From assembly GCA_030568195.1 (NCBI GenBank), contig JAJLTO010000008.1:496001-560000 (forward strand): a DNA stretch of 64,000 nucleotides, given 5' to 3'. The notes beneath the pieces are model-generated. The model did not search any database. It was not told the origin of the DNA and worked only from the letters and a program-made list of their open reading frames with translations. A program made the position numbers and the translations under genes. The stretch comes from Dipodascopsis uninucleata var. uninucleata. Taxonomy: Eukaryota > Ascomycota > Lipomycetes > Lipomycetales > Lipomycetaceae. Positions 1 to 11,498 of the stretch are shown here, piece after piece; the stretch's first letter is position 1, and every line of letters begins with the position of its first letter.

Positions 1-2038
1 GCACGATTTGGAATGGTAACGTCGGCGCCAACTTCTATAAGTTGCTGTACAATACTTTTGTTACCAACACGGGCAGCAATATTCAAGCAAGTATCTCCAT
101 TCTTATCTTGGGCATTGACAACCTCTGATATAAATTTGCCTAAACTTATAGCTGCCTTTTTATTCGACGACCCTTGTTGAACAATCCATTCAAGCAAACA
201 TTCTAAATAATATCTCGATGCAGATGATCGACCTCTAATGCCTGCCGTAAGCGATATATGATGAAGAACAGTACGACCTTGTTTGTCTGACAAGGTAATT
301 GCAGGATACAGAAGATCCAAGAGTTGAGGAAAAGAAGACTGGTCGAAATTGTTAGTGACCAGAACAGCACGAATAAGAGCAGTCTCTCCAACATAATTTC
401 CCCTGCGTGGATCAGCACCATGAGCCACCAAGTCACGCACAAGCTGAATTCGCGCCAGAGCCGAAGCCCAGTGCAGAGCCGCATGACCAAGATCGTCAAT
501 CGCAACATCTACCTCAACAGCACCAAAATTATTAGATAAAGCGTCAAATACAGTGGACACGCCTGACGTTTCGTTCGTCAAAAAAATTTGTGTCATGAGT
601 TCTTTCGACTGTTCGTAATTTGAAATAGAGTTTACATCCAGAGGATCTAGCGTCTCGAATTTGGCATCGTCAATTGGTATTATAGTAGCATTGGCCGTTG
701 CGGCTGTTGCAGCGGTGGTAGAAAAAGAGTTAAGAGCTGAAATATCTTCCATGTCATCGACTGCAGTTGATACTCCAGCTATATTAGGTGCATCGATACG
801 AGCCCTCTTTCTTGGCGGCTGATCATCGTTTAGACAATTGGTCAAGTGTTGTTCTTCAACTTCATCATCATCCACGTCGGTAGGAGCATCAGCTGTATTA
901 AACGAAACAGTATGTAAAGTATCTCCATTCACGGTAGCCTTCTGAGAGACTTGTCTTGTGATAGTATTGAAAGCAGAAGGTGTTGAAGCAGAATGAAATG
1001 AGCCCATACCACCTCCAAATGATGATGCTGCGTTGAAGGAGGCATTCCCCTTACTTGCCACACTGTTTTGAGCAGACGCGGATGCATATATTTGCTTCCT
1101 TCTTGCAGCCATAGCTTGTTCCTTCGTAGGAGTTTGCTCTGAGTTAGGTGCACTTGGATCAAATTCCAAAAGGGGCTCTAAAAATTCATCCACTCCATAT
1201 TGCTTGCAAAACTCGCGGCCCCTTTCAAAAGGAACCCACGTTCCCTGGTATTTTCCATATCCACCTTGTACTTTTTCATGTTCACCAGTGTGGATTTCTT
1301 TCTCTAGAATCTTTGTTCGTCTTCCTTTATCTACACCACCAACCTTCAAAATCTGGGTAGCATTCAAATAAGAATCTGACCGTCTCCTCATTACGGCAAC
1401 TCCGTTTACCATCATTTCATATACAGATACCCCAGAATAGACGGCCTATTTACACAAAACGTTAGTAACAAGTTTATTTCGCAGATCTTTATAGTACTCA
1501 TGTAGTCTTGTCATCATATTGTAGTTAATATTTACGATTTAACAACATGAACACAGTCTTATAGACTTACAGTATATATATTCGAACCTGGAGCTCCTAA
1601 TCCCAAGGGTGGCGGAGGTGGTGGTGTTTCCTGAGGCGTTGAAGTCCGTGAATCAAGAGTTTGCTGTGATTGCGATTGCTGAGACAATAACGATTGACTC
1701 GTTGACCCAGTTACACCAGGTGCCAAAGTAATTCCAGTGCCAGTAGCCATTATGCTTGTTGTTGACATTGGATTACTTATATCAGCGTTGTTGTTAATTC
1801 TATTACTAGATGTGGTATTGATATCGTGCAGACTTGTTCTTGAGGGTCCCCTTCTGGTTTCGGTCACAATGCTTGTCTGCGGGTCTTGCACAATTGCTTC
1901 AGACGGCGATTCGGAAAAAATATTACTTTTTCTCTTCTGCTGTGATGTGTTAGTATTTATAGATGGAGATAAAGGTGTTTGAACTGGAGCAGATTGCGCA
2001 TAGACGGATGATGAAGCTGCAGCAATCGACGAAGTCAT
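1..2038 (-). CDS. APSES/ankyrin cell-cycle transcription factor, Mbp1/Res type (3' end outside window)
   Basis: DNA-binding subunit of an MBF-like complex that drives G1/S transcription. Two exons are seen: 1571-2038 and 1-1445, joined in phase 0 across a 125-nt intron (donor GTAAGT). Exon 1 encodes a Ser/Thr/Gln-rich arm ending in a proline run. Exon 2 opens with the APSES domain (YSGVSVYEMM, VAVMRRRSDSYLNATQILKV, KVQGGYGKYQGTWVPFERG), then a low-complexity linker with a KRAR basic patch, then ankyrin repeats (DLGHAALHWAS, DKQGRTVLHH, DKNGDTCLNIAARVGN). The domain order matches Mbp1, Res1 and Res2; the C-terminal dimerisation region lies beyond base 1. An upstream in-frame ATG at 2065 is an alternative start. 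I cannot tell Mbp1 from a Res paralogue, so no symbol is given. Confidence 0.9.
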
Positions 2039-2074
2039 TTCTTGGTCTGCATGCCAATGATGCAATTATACTTC

Positions 2075-2080
2075 ACGCGT
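2075..2080. promoter_or_regulatory. ACGCGT (MCB-like) element just upstream of the APSES-factor start
   Basis: A perfect ACGCGT hexamer lies 37 bp upstream of the chosen ATG and 10 bp upstream of the alternative ATG. MCB is the known binding site of Mbp1/Res factors, so autoregulation is possible. ACGCGT also occurs elsewhere in the window, including inside genes, so a chance hit is quite possible. Confidence 0.3.
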
Positions 2081-2943
2081 CAGATCTTTGCGATAAGACA
2101 ATTCCTATACGTCTTATTAGCCATTCCTTCTATGTATATTTAGCGTGCTTCCAATTCCGACGAAATTCTTTATGTTTTTCTTTAACAAGTTCCTTTTTCT
2201 CACCTCTTTCTCGGCGCAGTCCTTTTTTCCGTTTCTTTTTCCTATGTAAACGAGCGAATGTTCAGATTAATATTGCTCCACTATTACTTTTTAATATATT
2301 GACTGGTCTCAATATATGCCAATAATTATTACACTTAGCAATACTACAACAACTTAGCTATTCTGAACTCTCGATATCGGATTTCGGTTCAGTTTTGTTG
2401 CTAAATGTCGATTACAGTATTCTAAAACGTGTGAAGCTGGGCAGGGAAAGGAAAAGCCGCGACCGTAAGAAAAAGGCGCGCGCGCGCCAAAATGGAAAGA
2501 GTCGCGACTGCGCGTTGTCAGGTGATTATAGGGTAAAATAAAATTTTAGAGTAATTAGGGTTGTGATTTCTCTTTTATTTCCTTTAAAGGAGACTAATTC
2601 TAGTGTACATCGGTTTTATAAAATCATTGAAATAAAAAATGTTGCGAAGACGAGATGTTGCAACAGAAAATAAAATGATAAAAAATTAGTAGAAACTAAT
2701 AACAGATAGGTAGTTTTTGAGTGACATTGGGCAACAGGTCGTAGAAAACAAACAAGTTGACAGTCATATCAGCGCTAGATGGCGCTGTCAGGGCCAGCCA
2801 ATACACACTTTGATTTTGATAATTTCAAGTATATGTGCCAGTTCAATCGTAAGCAAGAACGATCGTAATCACCATGATACTTGGACACCAATCAAATATT
2901 CAGAATCAACACAAAATGAATTGCAAAAAAATAGAGCACTACT
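2081..2943. other. Intergenic region between APSES gene and Nup93 gene
   Basis: This is the upstream region of the APSES gene and the 3' flank of the Nup93 gene. It is mostly AT-rich apart from a CpG cluster around 2450-2515, described separately. I see no gene. Confidence 0.6.
2475..2488. promoter_or_regulatory. GC-only palindrome GGCGCGCGCGCGCC, E2F/MBF-like
   Basis: A perfect 14-nt palindrome sits in AT-rich DNA about 440 bp upstream of the APSES gene. Read on the minus strand, which is the direction of that gene, it begins TTTTGGCGCGCG, matching the E2F core TTTSSCGC. Further CpG words (CCGCGACC, TCGCGA, TGCGCG) lie within 40 bp. It may be a cell-cycle upstream activating site; function is inferred. 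Confidence 0.35.
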
Positions 2944-5916
2944 TTAGAGTTCAGTCTCCATTCGCGTAAGATGCCCATATACCCTATAGTAATATGTGTT
3001 ATCAGCATATATCTTCCTCACATCAACAACCATCTAAAACACTTACTCTCTTGGCATGCGATACTGAATCATTCCCGCATAAATCATGCAATTCTTAGCT
3101 CGTGTACGAAGGTCACCAATTTTCTAGAAATCATGTCTGTTAGATGTGAACCAAAAATATTTTACGAATCCTACAGCAGAAACACCTACCTTACTGCGAC
3201 TAGCATCTGAATACGCAGAAGAATCCATCTGTCTTGTAACACGTACACAGCATTCCATAGCCATGACAAGCATCATCGGAACGTTTCGAGCAACAGACTC
3301 GTCCAGAGCACTGAATTGCTGAGCTCTACGCCTAATAGAGCCCGTATCGTTGTCAAGTTCCATTGGTAAAACATTGACACGAGATATGTGCGACAGACAA
3401 TCTTCCCACGATCCATTTTCAAAAGCACGACGTGCATCTACAATTTGTAGAAGCATGCTACAAGCATCACGGTTCTTAGCTGAGACCTTCTTTAAGATCG
3501 CGCCATTGGTGTTGTACACTGCCATCATATTTCTAGCAAGTTGCACTGGATCCTCGAGCGCTGCAAGTGACATACTCACATCTGTTGCAGTGCCTCCAGA
3601 AGAGAGATCCGCAATTGCAAGCGATTCACCTAAAGTCTTGTTGATAATACCAACAACGATGTCGTATTCTTCTGATAGGTGATAAAGCAATACCGCATCT
3701 GCAGTTCTTCCGTCTTGGTCAGCTTGAATAGCCGCTTGTTCCGTGATTGTCTGCAGATATTCTTGTTCATTTCTTATATTGATGAGACCCATCTTCCGCT
3801 CGATGATTCCTGGTTCTCTGGTACCATCAGAGAGTACATCACCAAGTAGAACCGCAAAATCACGGGTCTCCAATACTAACTCTCGCAAAGCCTCGTGACA
3901 TAAAGTTAAGTAATGCTCACCGACTGGTGCAGATAAGTCGCCATTCAGGCATATTAATGATATATAATCAACTGCAATCTCTGGATCGGTACGACGGAAG
4001 TCTCTGGTATAATAGCCGATCAAGCGTGCAAAATTGATCTCAGGCTGATCAGTTGAATTTAATGTTAACAGATCTGCGCCAGTATCTGTGGTATCAGTAC
4101 AAACGCGTAACAGACCATAATATGTTAAGACAATTGCAAAGTGTACGGCATCAACTGGTTGAAACTTATAGATATAATGAATTGCGCGTTCATACTGTCC
4201 ACTAAGTAACAGAGCCTGGAAATATACTCCAGGATTATTTCCCTTTGGATTGAAGTGACGAGCCCCAAACTGAACTAGCATATTGCGGAGATCAGTAAGA
4301 GTATATCTATCACCTCTATGAGTAGAAAACACATCATTGATCTCCGAAGCAGCAGACGATTCCTGCACTAGCATTAGTTGAACCCACATCCAATCCTCAG
4401 CAACCAAGAGAATTTCTGGTATATTTTTACGGGCAAGGTCACATCTACCCAATAATTTGTATAGCGCATATTTGTAAGGGTCATCAGTCTTCGGATCGTA
4501 TGCCTTTAGATGATAGTTGAACTCAGACACAAGGCGTTCATGTAGCTCCCTTGGAAGCATTCGGTCATCACCTGACTTGACGTATGCACGTAGATAGGTC
4601 GGAAATGTTCGTTCGATCTTTTGGAAATAATTTTCATTTTGGTTAGTATACTCAAGGGCTTCGTTGAGATGACCAGAGCGAAACAGATAATAAAGTAGAG
4701 CCCAAATCGGAACGTTGTTGACAACTTCAAGATTATTCTTAGTCCATTGCCTATTCTTCAAAAAGCGTAGCTTGAGATAAGCAAGAATCTTGTTAACAAC
4801 AGATGGAATACCACCCAGTTGAGCTTCTTGCGGATATCGAGCAATCTCTGTCTCAAGTAATGCAAAAAATTGATTTTCTAGATATTTACGCGATCCACGA
4901 GCTATCATCTGACGGATTTTGATCGCATCTGTGGAATCTGGGGCAGACTCGCAATAAGTTTTTGCAAACTTTCGCTCTCCGGAATTGTTTGGTATAACCA
5001 AATGTAAAATTTGCCAGGCATCATATAATTGTTGCGTACGTGTATCCATACCTAAGCTCTTCGCGACTTCGGCAAAAACCTCGATAGGTTTGAAATTACG
5101 ACCTTCTAGTCGATGTGTGTTGAGTAAATTGACAACAGCAGCATACCGTTGTTGGCGTGTCTGCTGTTGTTGCTGTTGTTGCAGCGGCTGTGGAACTGCT
5201 CCTGAAACTGCACCAGAGGGCCCAACTGTATCAATTCCCCCAACATCTGGGAATTCTAGCTGTCCAGAAATAGGCCCAAGAACTGACCTACCAAGAGAGG
5301 ATTTCTTCCATCCTGCTGTCTGTCCACGGCTTCCATGACCCAGTCGTGTATGTCCTATGCCATCCAAATCAGCAGACAACGGAATATTTCCAGCATTATC
5401 AGTAGATATGCCTAGCTCAGCTTTGAGAGACGCTGCTGTACCTCTTGGAACCAGACCAAAATGCTCACATATAAGAAGTTTTTCATAGTTCCAATCAAGT
5501 CGTACTGACTGAGCTACAAGCGAATCGAACTTTTGAACAGTTTGTCGAATTGAGTCTTCAATCGATGCTACTATGTTCTCTTCTCTCCGATATCGCAGAT
5601 AGCCATCGACATCTGTATCTGATGAGAACACAATAGGATCAACTGATGTTCTTAGATCTACAGAATCAAGATCTTGAGCAATGTCCTCAGCATTGATACC
5701 ACTACTGGCAAGGAGGTAGTGTGCCTTCGTACCAGCATCTGCAGCGCCTTGTGGAGCTGCCTTTTCTCGAAGGTGATGAATCTGTGAGATAATATCATGG
5801 ATACCAAGCTGAATTGATCCTAGTCCTGTAATGTTTCGCGGCAAGCTCTTTGTGTTTTCTAGCAGTTGGTCGAGCAAGGATGCTGCTAATGGCTGCGGCC
5901 CTGCTTCCACAGACAT
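2944..5916 (-). CDS. Nucleoporin Nic96/Nup93
   Basis: Scaffold nucleoporin of the inner ring of the nuclear pore; it binds the Nsp1/Nup62 channel complex through its N terminus. Exons are 3190-5916, 3047-3123 and 2944-2983, giving about 947 aa, normal for the family. The long exon carries the Nic96 helical solenoid (for example AKTYCESAPDSTDAIKIRQM, WALLYYLFRSGHLNEALEY). The two small 3' exons add the conserved tail (AKNCMIYAGMIQYRMPRE, then VYGHLTRMETEL), which supports introns of 66 nt (3124-3189) and 63 nt (2984-3046). Reading through the first of these would end the protein after 21 unrelated residues. A poly-Gln tract encoded near 5165-5190 lies in the N-terminal linker. The gene shares a divergent promoter with the Sir2 gene. 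Confidence 0.92.
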
Positions 5917-6584
5917 ATCAAAAATGCACTTCTAAAAGCCTGTCTAATAAATATAATTGAAGGATATGAATGACCGATTAGTTCCACTTAATAACTGCAT
6001 CTATTCACGTACTATAAAAATAGCTTGATACTACTTATACATCGTGAATATATATATGATGCCTTTTCCATCGCGTATTTTTTTTTGGTCGCATATACAT
6101 TTACCCTGACAATACACAATCTTTGTTAGTTACCCGTACTATCACGTGAGCATTTGCTATGTGGTAGGAATTTGCATGCACTTTTTTGGTTACCATTAAT
6201 AGCAAGTTAATAGTAGCACAATGAAAGAGGCAACAATAATAATATTACTCAATAACAAGGGTCTATCGATCAACTTGTACTAAGAAGGGGATGAATTTGT
6301 GGTTTTGCTTGTTCAGTAACAAAGATAATACGAAATCTCATTAATCCTTCAGAATGGCATTTGACACATGTGCGGCTCATGCCGAACTGAAGTCAGTTTT
6401 TATTAAGCTTTATACTCATATATGTATAAACTATAGAGTATATAGGGCATAAGCGAAACAAAGATAAGGTTTTAGCTAATCAAACGCTTGTTGATTGTTA
6501 ACTTTTTTGCGACTTCACAATCGCCATCGCTTTCCTGTTTCTGTATAGATTTAGTGCACTAGTAGGTATATTAGTCGAGCCATA
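5917..6584. promoter_or_regulatory. Divergent promoter between Nup93 and Sir2 genes
   Basis: A 668-bp AT-rich stretch lies between two divergent starts. It contains a T-run near 6078-6086 and TATA-like words near 6415-6445. I see no gene or conserved motif I would defend. Confidence 0.6.
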
Positions 6585-8332
6585 ATGGAAGATGACGGGG
6601 ATTTAACGAAACAGAAGGAAATAATCATAGAAGAGAGGCAAGGCACCGAGATAGAACTGGAAGGCGCATCATCGGAGTCAGAGTCCGAAGCGTCAGCGGT
6701 ATCAAGCAATGCATTTTCACTGGGCACCTTTTTTGAGGACATAGTAGATGGTGTAGGATCCGATTCAGACGAGGAAGAGCTATCTGGAGGTGAGTACTCA
6801 GATTTTTAGTTAGCAATGTCGTCGGCAATGTCCGGATATAACGAATATGTTATACTGGAGGGAAGTAACGGAGTATATAGAATATATATGCTAATGAGTT
6901 CTGGTCTCTGGAAGATCAAAAGCCTAGTCGTGACGAGTGCTTGGAAGTAAGATCGTACCTTCGGAAGTATGGCCAACAACGATTTGTGGAACGGTATTTA
7001 ATTGGTAGTGAAGGTGGAGAGCCGCAATTTTCAATACGAGCACTACTATATATTTTTGGTGTACATTTACCGCCTATTCTTAATGACTTCGACGAAGATG
7101 ACTTGGCACCATTGCTTTCGATGGCAATGGCTAGAGAACTCTCCCGAAGAGATCGGCTACCAGATGTACGAACTATTGACGATGTTGTGCGATTAATTAA
7201 GGAATCAAAAAACATTGTTCTCGTTACGGGTGCCGGAATTAGCACGTCTTTAGGTATTCCGGACTTTCGCTCTGATACTGGTATATATAAGAAGCTGGAA
7301 GAGATGGGATTGTCGGAACCGCAGGAAGTCTTCGATTTGAGTGTATTTCGTGACGATCCCTCCATATTTTATACATTTTCTAAGGATATCTTACCGGAGG
7401 TGAAGCGATTCAGTCCTACGCATGCGTTTATAAAGCTCTTACAAGACAAGACTAAGCTTCTGACGGACTACACTCAGAATATTGACAACCTTGAGGCTTA
7501 TGCAGGTATTAATAGGGCAAACTTAGTCCAATGCCACGGCTCTTTTGCGTTCGCTACTTGCCAGACCTGTGGGCACAAAGTACCAGGTGAAGATCTTTTT
7601 GAAGATATTCGAAATGGTATCGTCAGCCGTTGTAGGCAAGTACGTTCTACCCCTTTAGAACGTTCACAAACACCGCTGAAGCGCAAGCGAACGGAGGACG
7701 AAGACGATGATTCCCAACACGGTGTCGGTGACAAGACTTCGACTAGTGATCTCTGTAATGGAATTATGAAACCGGATATTACTTTCTTCGGAGAAGCACT
7801 CCCTAAAGAATTCGAAAGTAGATTGTTACATCATGATATTGATCTCTGTGATTTGCTGATATGTATTGGTACGTCACTCAAGGTCGCACCTGTTAGCGAG
7901 ATCATTCGTGTGATGCCACAAACGGTACCTCAGATATATATCTCACGCACTCCATGCACTCATGCAGAATTTGATGTTTCGCTTTTGGGTAATTGTGATG
8001 ATATCGTTACGTATCTATGTGACAGACTTGGACCCGACTGGAAACTTATTCATGAAATGGTTCCCTTGGATGGAAAGTTTCATGGAGATGTGATTGAGAC
8101 AGCACCTGGAGTATATAAATTTATTACTGCGGATGAAGCCGCTCTTCTGACCGAAAAGATATATGAGGGTGAAGCTGAAAGTACTACTAACGATACTAAA
8201 TTATCGGAAGCTGATAATTCTCCTGATCCACTATATTCGGAAACTAATACAACTCTAACAACTCTGACTTCTGGTTTAGCTGGTTCGACTACGACTACGA
8301 CACCCTTAATAAAAGATATGAAAGTGGACTGA
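6585..8332 (+). CDS. NAD-dependent protein deacetylase, Sir2/Hst1/SIRT1 type
   Basis: Class I sirtuin that removes acetyl groups from histones and other proteins using NAD, probably nuclear. Exon 1 is 6585-6789; exon 2 most likely starts at 6915 (125-nt intron, acceptor GGAAG), giving about 540 aa, though that acceptor is uncertain. The Glu/Asp/Ser-rich N terminus is followed by a helical Sir2 N-domain (SYLRKYGQQRFVERYLIG), then TGAGISTSLGIPDFRS, TQNID, catalytic His in CHGSF near residue 275, and MKPDITFFGEALP. The zinc module is odd: CQTC is present, but the third and fourth Cys are 40 residues apart, separated by a KRKR and acidic insert. Part of that insert (7640-7735) is in frame and bounded by intron-like signals. 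Converges with the gene at 8931-11498. Confidence 0.9.
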
Positions 8333-8930
8333 AATACAACTTTCTAGTGTTATATTCTCCCTATGCATACAACATATATCTAGTGATAGATATTGATACC
8401 ATATATACTTTTCTACTGATGTCTTCTTATAGTTTAAATTAATTTTTATTATCTATTTTTAGTCTAGAAGTCTTGTTCTGCTTATTCTTAGTATGTTTGA
8501 ATCTTTTCAAGCCATGTTTCGTACAATTAAGTTAGAAAGGAAGAAGTATCGTTGTAAAAGTCTTCTATCATAGCAGAGGCTCGAAAGTGCACACTTATAT
8601 CCCAAGTAAAACATTATCGAGCTTATATCTACTTTCGAGAGTTAAATTTATCAACCAAATGCGAAGCGAAAACAACTAAACAAATGTGTGTCACTCACTA
8701 GTCTACATTACTCTAGACAAAAATTACCAAAAAAAAAATAAAAGCAGTGAAACACAAATTCTTTTGTAGAACAATACAAGGCAAGAATATACAATCTCCA
8801 ACAACCGCGTAGGTTCACCACCATCAAATGAGAGGGTAGACGGCCTGCAAAAAATATGAAACAGACGATATTTTCAAAAATCTCAAGCCAAACTAATATT
8901 GAAAAACGACATAAAAGCCCGTAATCAATT
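8333..8930. other. Convergent intergenic region
   Basis: 3' flanks of the Sir2 gene and the serine-rich gene at 8931-11498. AT-rich with several AATAAA-like words. No gene seen. Confidence 0.6.
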
Positions 8931-11498
8931 CTATATCCATCCCTCAAGTGCTAATAATGCGTTGTCCATTCGCCGTCGTCCCTCCTCCCTCTTCTTATCA
9001 TCGAAAGAAATATCAACACTCAGCCTCCCTAAAGTCTCTATAAACTTTTCCAGCATTCTCTTGTGTTCAAGCTCAAGGTTGTATATGTTATCGAACTCGG
9101 ATCCAGGGGGCATCTGCCAATCAAAATTAAGATCTTTAGAACCTTTATTGCATTGTTTGTCTGATCCATGATATTCTTTTGTTTTTCGAAACTTGCTATT
9201 ACTGTCCTCTACCGTATATAAAGGCGACGAGACAACCCGTTCCTTATAGGGCTTAGAAGATACTCGTCTCGAAGATCTATGCTCTTGACGCTTAGATTTC
9301 TCCGTTGAGCTTTTGCTTGTGTGCCGAGCAAGATCATTCTCCGAGTTCGTTCGCCTATGCGACCGACTTGGCACAGATGATTCCTGAGGATGTACCATAG
9401 GGGCCGGTGGCTGCGAAAAGACTCGATGAGACGTGCTACGTCTAGATGGGGACGGTACAGCAATCTGCGGTGACAGATTCCCAGCAGAGACATGACGAAT
9501 CGTTGCACTCGCATCTGACAACGGATAATGCTTATCCATCTTGGAAGTTGACCTTGAATAACTCTTGGGGCGCGTCTTTTTCGTATTTATAAAACTCGTC
9601 GATAAATTTGGTGCACGTGAATCTTGATAATCACTCTCAAACTCGTCCTCGATGCTCGACGCTGCGGTATCGTATGCCGAACTTGCTGTCTCGTGAACGT
9701 TAGTAGATGACATTCGAGAAGGACTTAATCGTTGTACAGTAGTGTTATCACTCGCCATAGACGTCCGTCTCCAAGAAAGTTCAGATCCCGAGCCGCTAAA
9801 TTGGCGAGGGCCACGAGGTTTAAATGACAGTCTTTTAGAGCTAGTTGATAGTCTACGCTTATCTATATGCAAGCCTTCGATCGTCTCTGGACCGTCTGTC
9901 AGTTCATCTTGGTTTCCACTCGAGCTTTGCGAGTTCTGTCTCGAGGGCCGAGAGCTACCGGCCGCGCCCTCAGATATAATATCCTCCTTCGTATCATGTT
10001 CCTCCCCCCTTATTGTATCATTCCCTTCTTGAGTGTATTGGTCATCAGCCTCGCTATGAGAGTCCACTTGTACTTTCAGTCCAATGTCAGTTTTTAACTC
10101 TTCAGGCGAATAAGTGTCAGGCATATTAGGTAAAGATGCCTTGTCTTCAGATGGCGTCAGGCCTTCCTGGGTTAGGACATCGCTTTTGACCGAGTTTGTG
10201 TAACCATTGGTACTTCCTTCGCTCTCTGAATTTGAGGCTCTTGCAGATGAAATATATACTGATGATGCTCGTTGTCCACCGTAGGCCATGTTTGCAGACA
10301 TCTGCTGTGCATATTGTAGAGATGAATGATCAGATAGTAGAGAAGGCGCGTTAATAGATGTTTCGCTACGATGAATTCCGTGGCTGGCTATCGATCCTGA
10401 TGCAGAATGGTAGTGCGGCGGTTCAAGTGACGAGGCACTATCAATAATGAAAGAAGTCCTTTGCTGTTGATAATTACTCTTAGTGCTATCCATACTCGCT
10501 CGCGGCTGAGAGGAGGTGGCAGAAGATGCAGACTTGAAGAGAGGTGGAGTACCGCGGCGTGCATTAATACGGGACTGCATCTCGTTGACGTGACCTCGGA
10601 ACTCTCGAACTTCGTCAAGAAGATGGAGCATATCAGATGTCAGTGACGACGACTTTCTCTCTTCTGGATGCAATGGGTAGGCGAGAGGCGTGCTTTTCTC
10701 TGGAGACTCGTCTAAGGCTGCAAGCTCCCGCCATTCTGCCTCTCTAGTAAGTTCTTTGAGATTGAAAGGTTCAGAAGATGAAGGCACAATTATCTCTTGA
10801 CTACTATGCGGACTACCTTTTGTGCGTTCTGTTTCGTAAGTTTTAGAGCCCTCCATTTCATAGCTGTCACCACGACTAGATTGAAAAAAATTCTGCTCGA
10901 ATGGCTTATCAATCATGAGCTGATCTTCTATTTGACGCAAAAGTTCTTCACGGTCAAATTTGTCAATGTCAAAATTTGCAGATGTTTGGTCTGATAACAT
11001 TTGGGCACTGGCAAACCATCTGGCATCAGGTTGTCGCATATCGGTAATTGTATCCAATGCCTCGCTATCAGTAGAAGTACCAGTTACTGAATCATTGCGT
11101 GTTAGAACAAGTTTGGGAACTTCAATTCGTTTTGTGGAACGATCATACTGCTCCGATGAAGATGACGCAAAAACATCCTCTCGGCCCACACGACTAAGTT
11201 CGATACCGGAGTCTGCCGTACTCATACGCTTGCTATCCCTCCTGCTACTACTCTCTTCCTGAGGATCTACATAGTCGCTATCGTCCACTTCTACTTCCTC
11301 CAGCGTAGATGCGTGCACTGGACTGCTGATAGTAGTAGCATCAATTGCTCCAGATCCCGATCGTCTCCCAGTCGCTCGATTCTTAGCCAATGATAGACGA
11401 TTGTCCACTTCCTGTCGTCACGAACCACCATGGAATGTTAGCTAGCTTGACTATGGTAGTGCGTACCATACATTCCTCTCATCAATCATCAACGCCAT
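8931..11498 (-). CDS. Large serine-rich protein with conserved-looking C-terminal helix; not recognised
   Basis: I do not recognise this gene. The long open frame has no ATG at its 5' end, but a 9-codon exon at 11472-11498 (MALMIDERN) joins it in phase 0 across a 60-nt intron (11412-11471) with a GCTAAC branch site, giving 835 aa. Most of the protein is low-complexity, rich in Ser, Asp, Glu and Arg with many RxxS and SP sites, so probably disordered and phosphorylated. The last 80 residues differ: FDNIYNLELEHKRMLEKFIE followed by more amphipathic helix, ending in MDNALLALEGWI. That looks like a conserved coiled-coil module. A cytoskeletal or cell-polarity scaffold is possible but only a guess. 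Confidence 0.7.

Noticed and set aside
4985-5338. 117-codon plus-strand frame with a poly-Cys run
   Set aside because: It is the complement of the poly-Gln tract of the Nup93 gene, a shadow frame.
7640-7735. Intron inside the Sir2 gene as the default model
   Set aside because: It is in frame and fungal Sir2 proteins often have a KRKR-rich insert at this site, so I kept it as coding and reported splicing only as a possibility.
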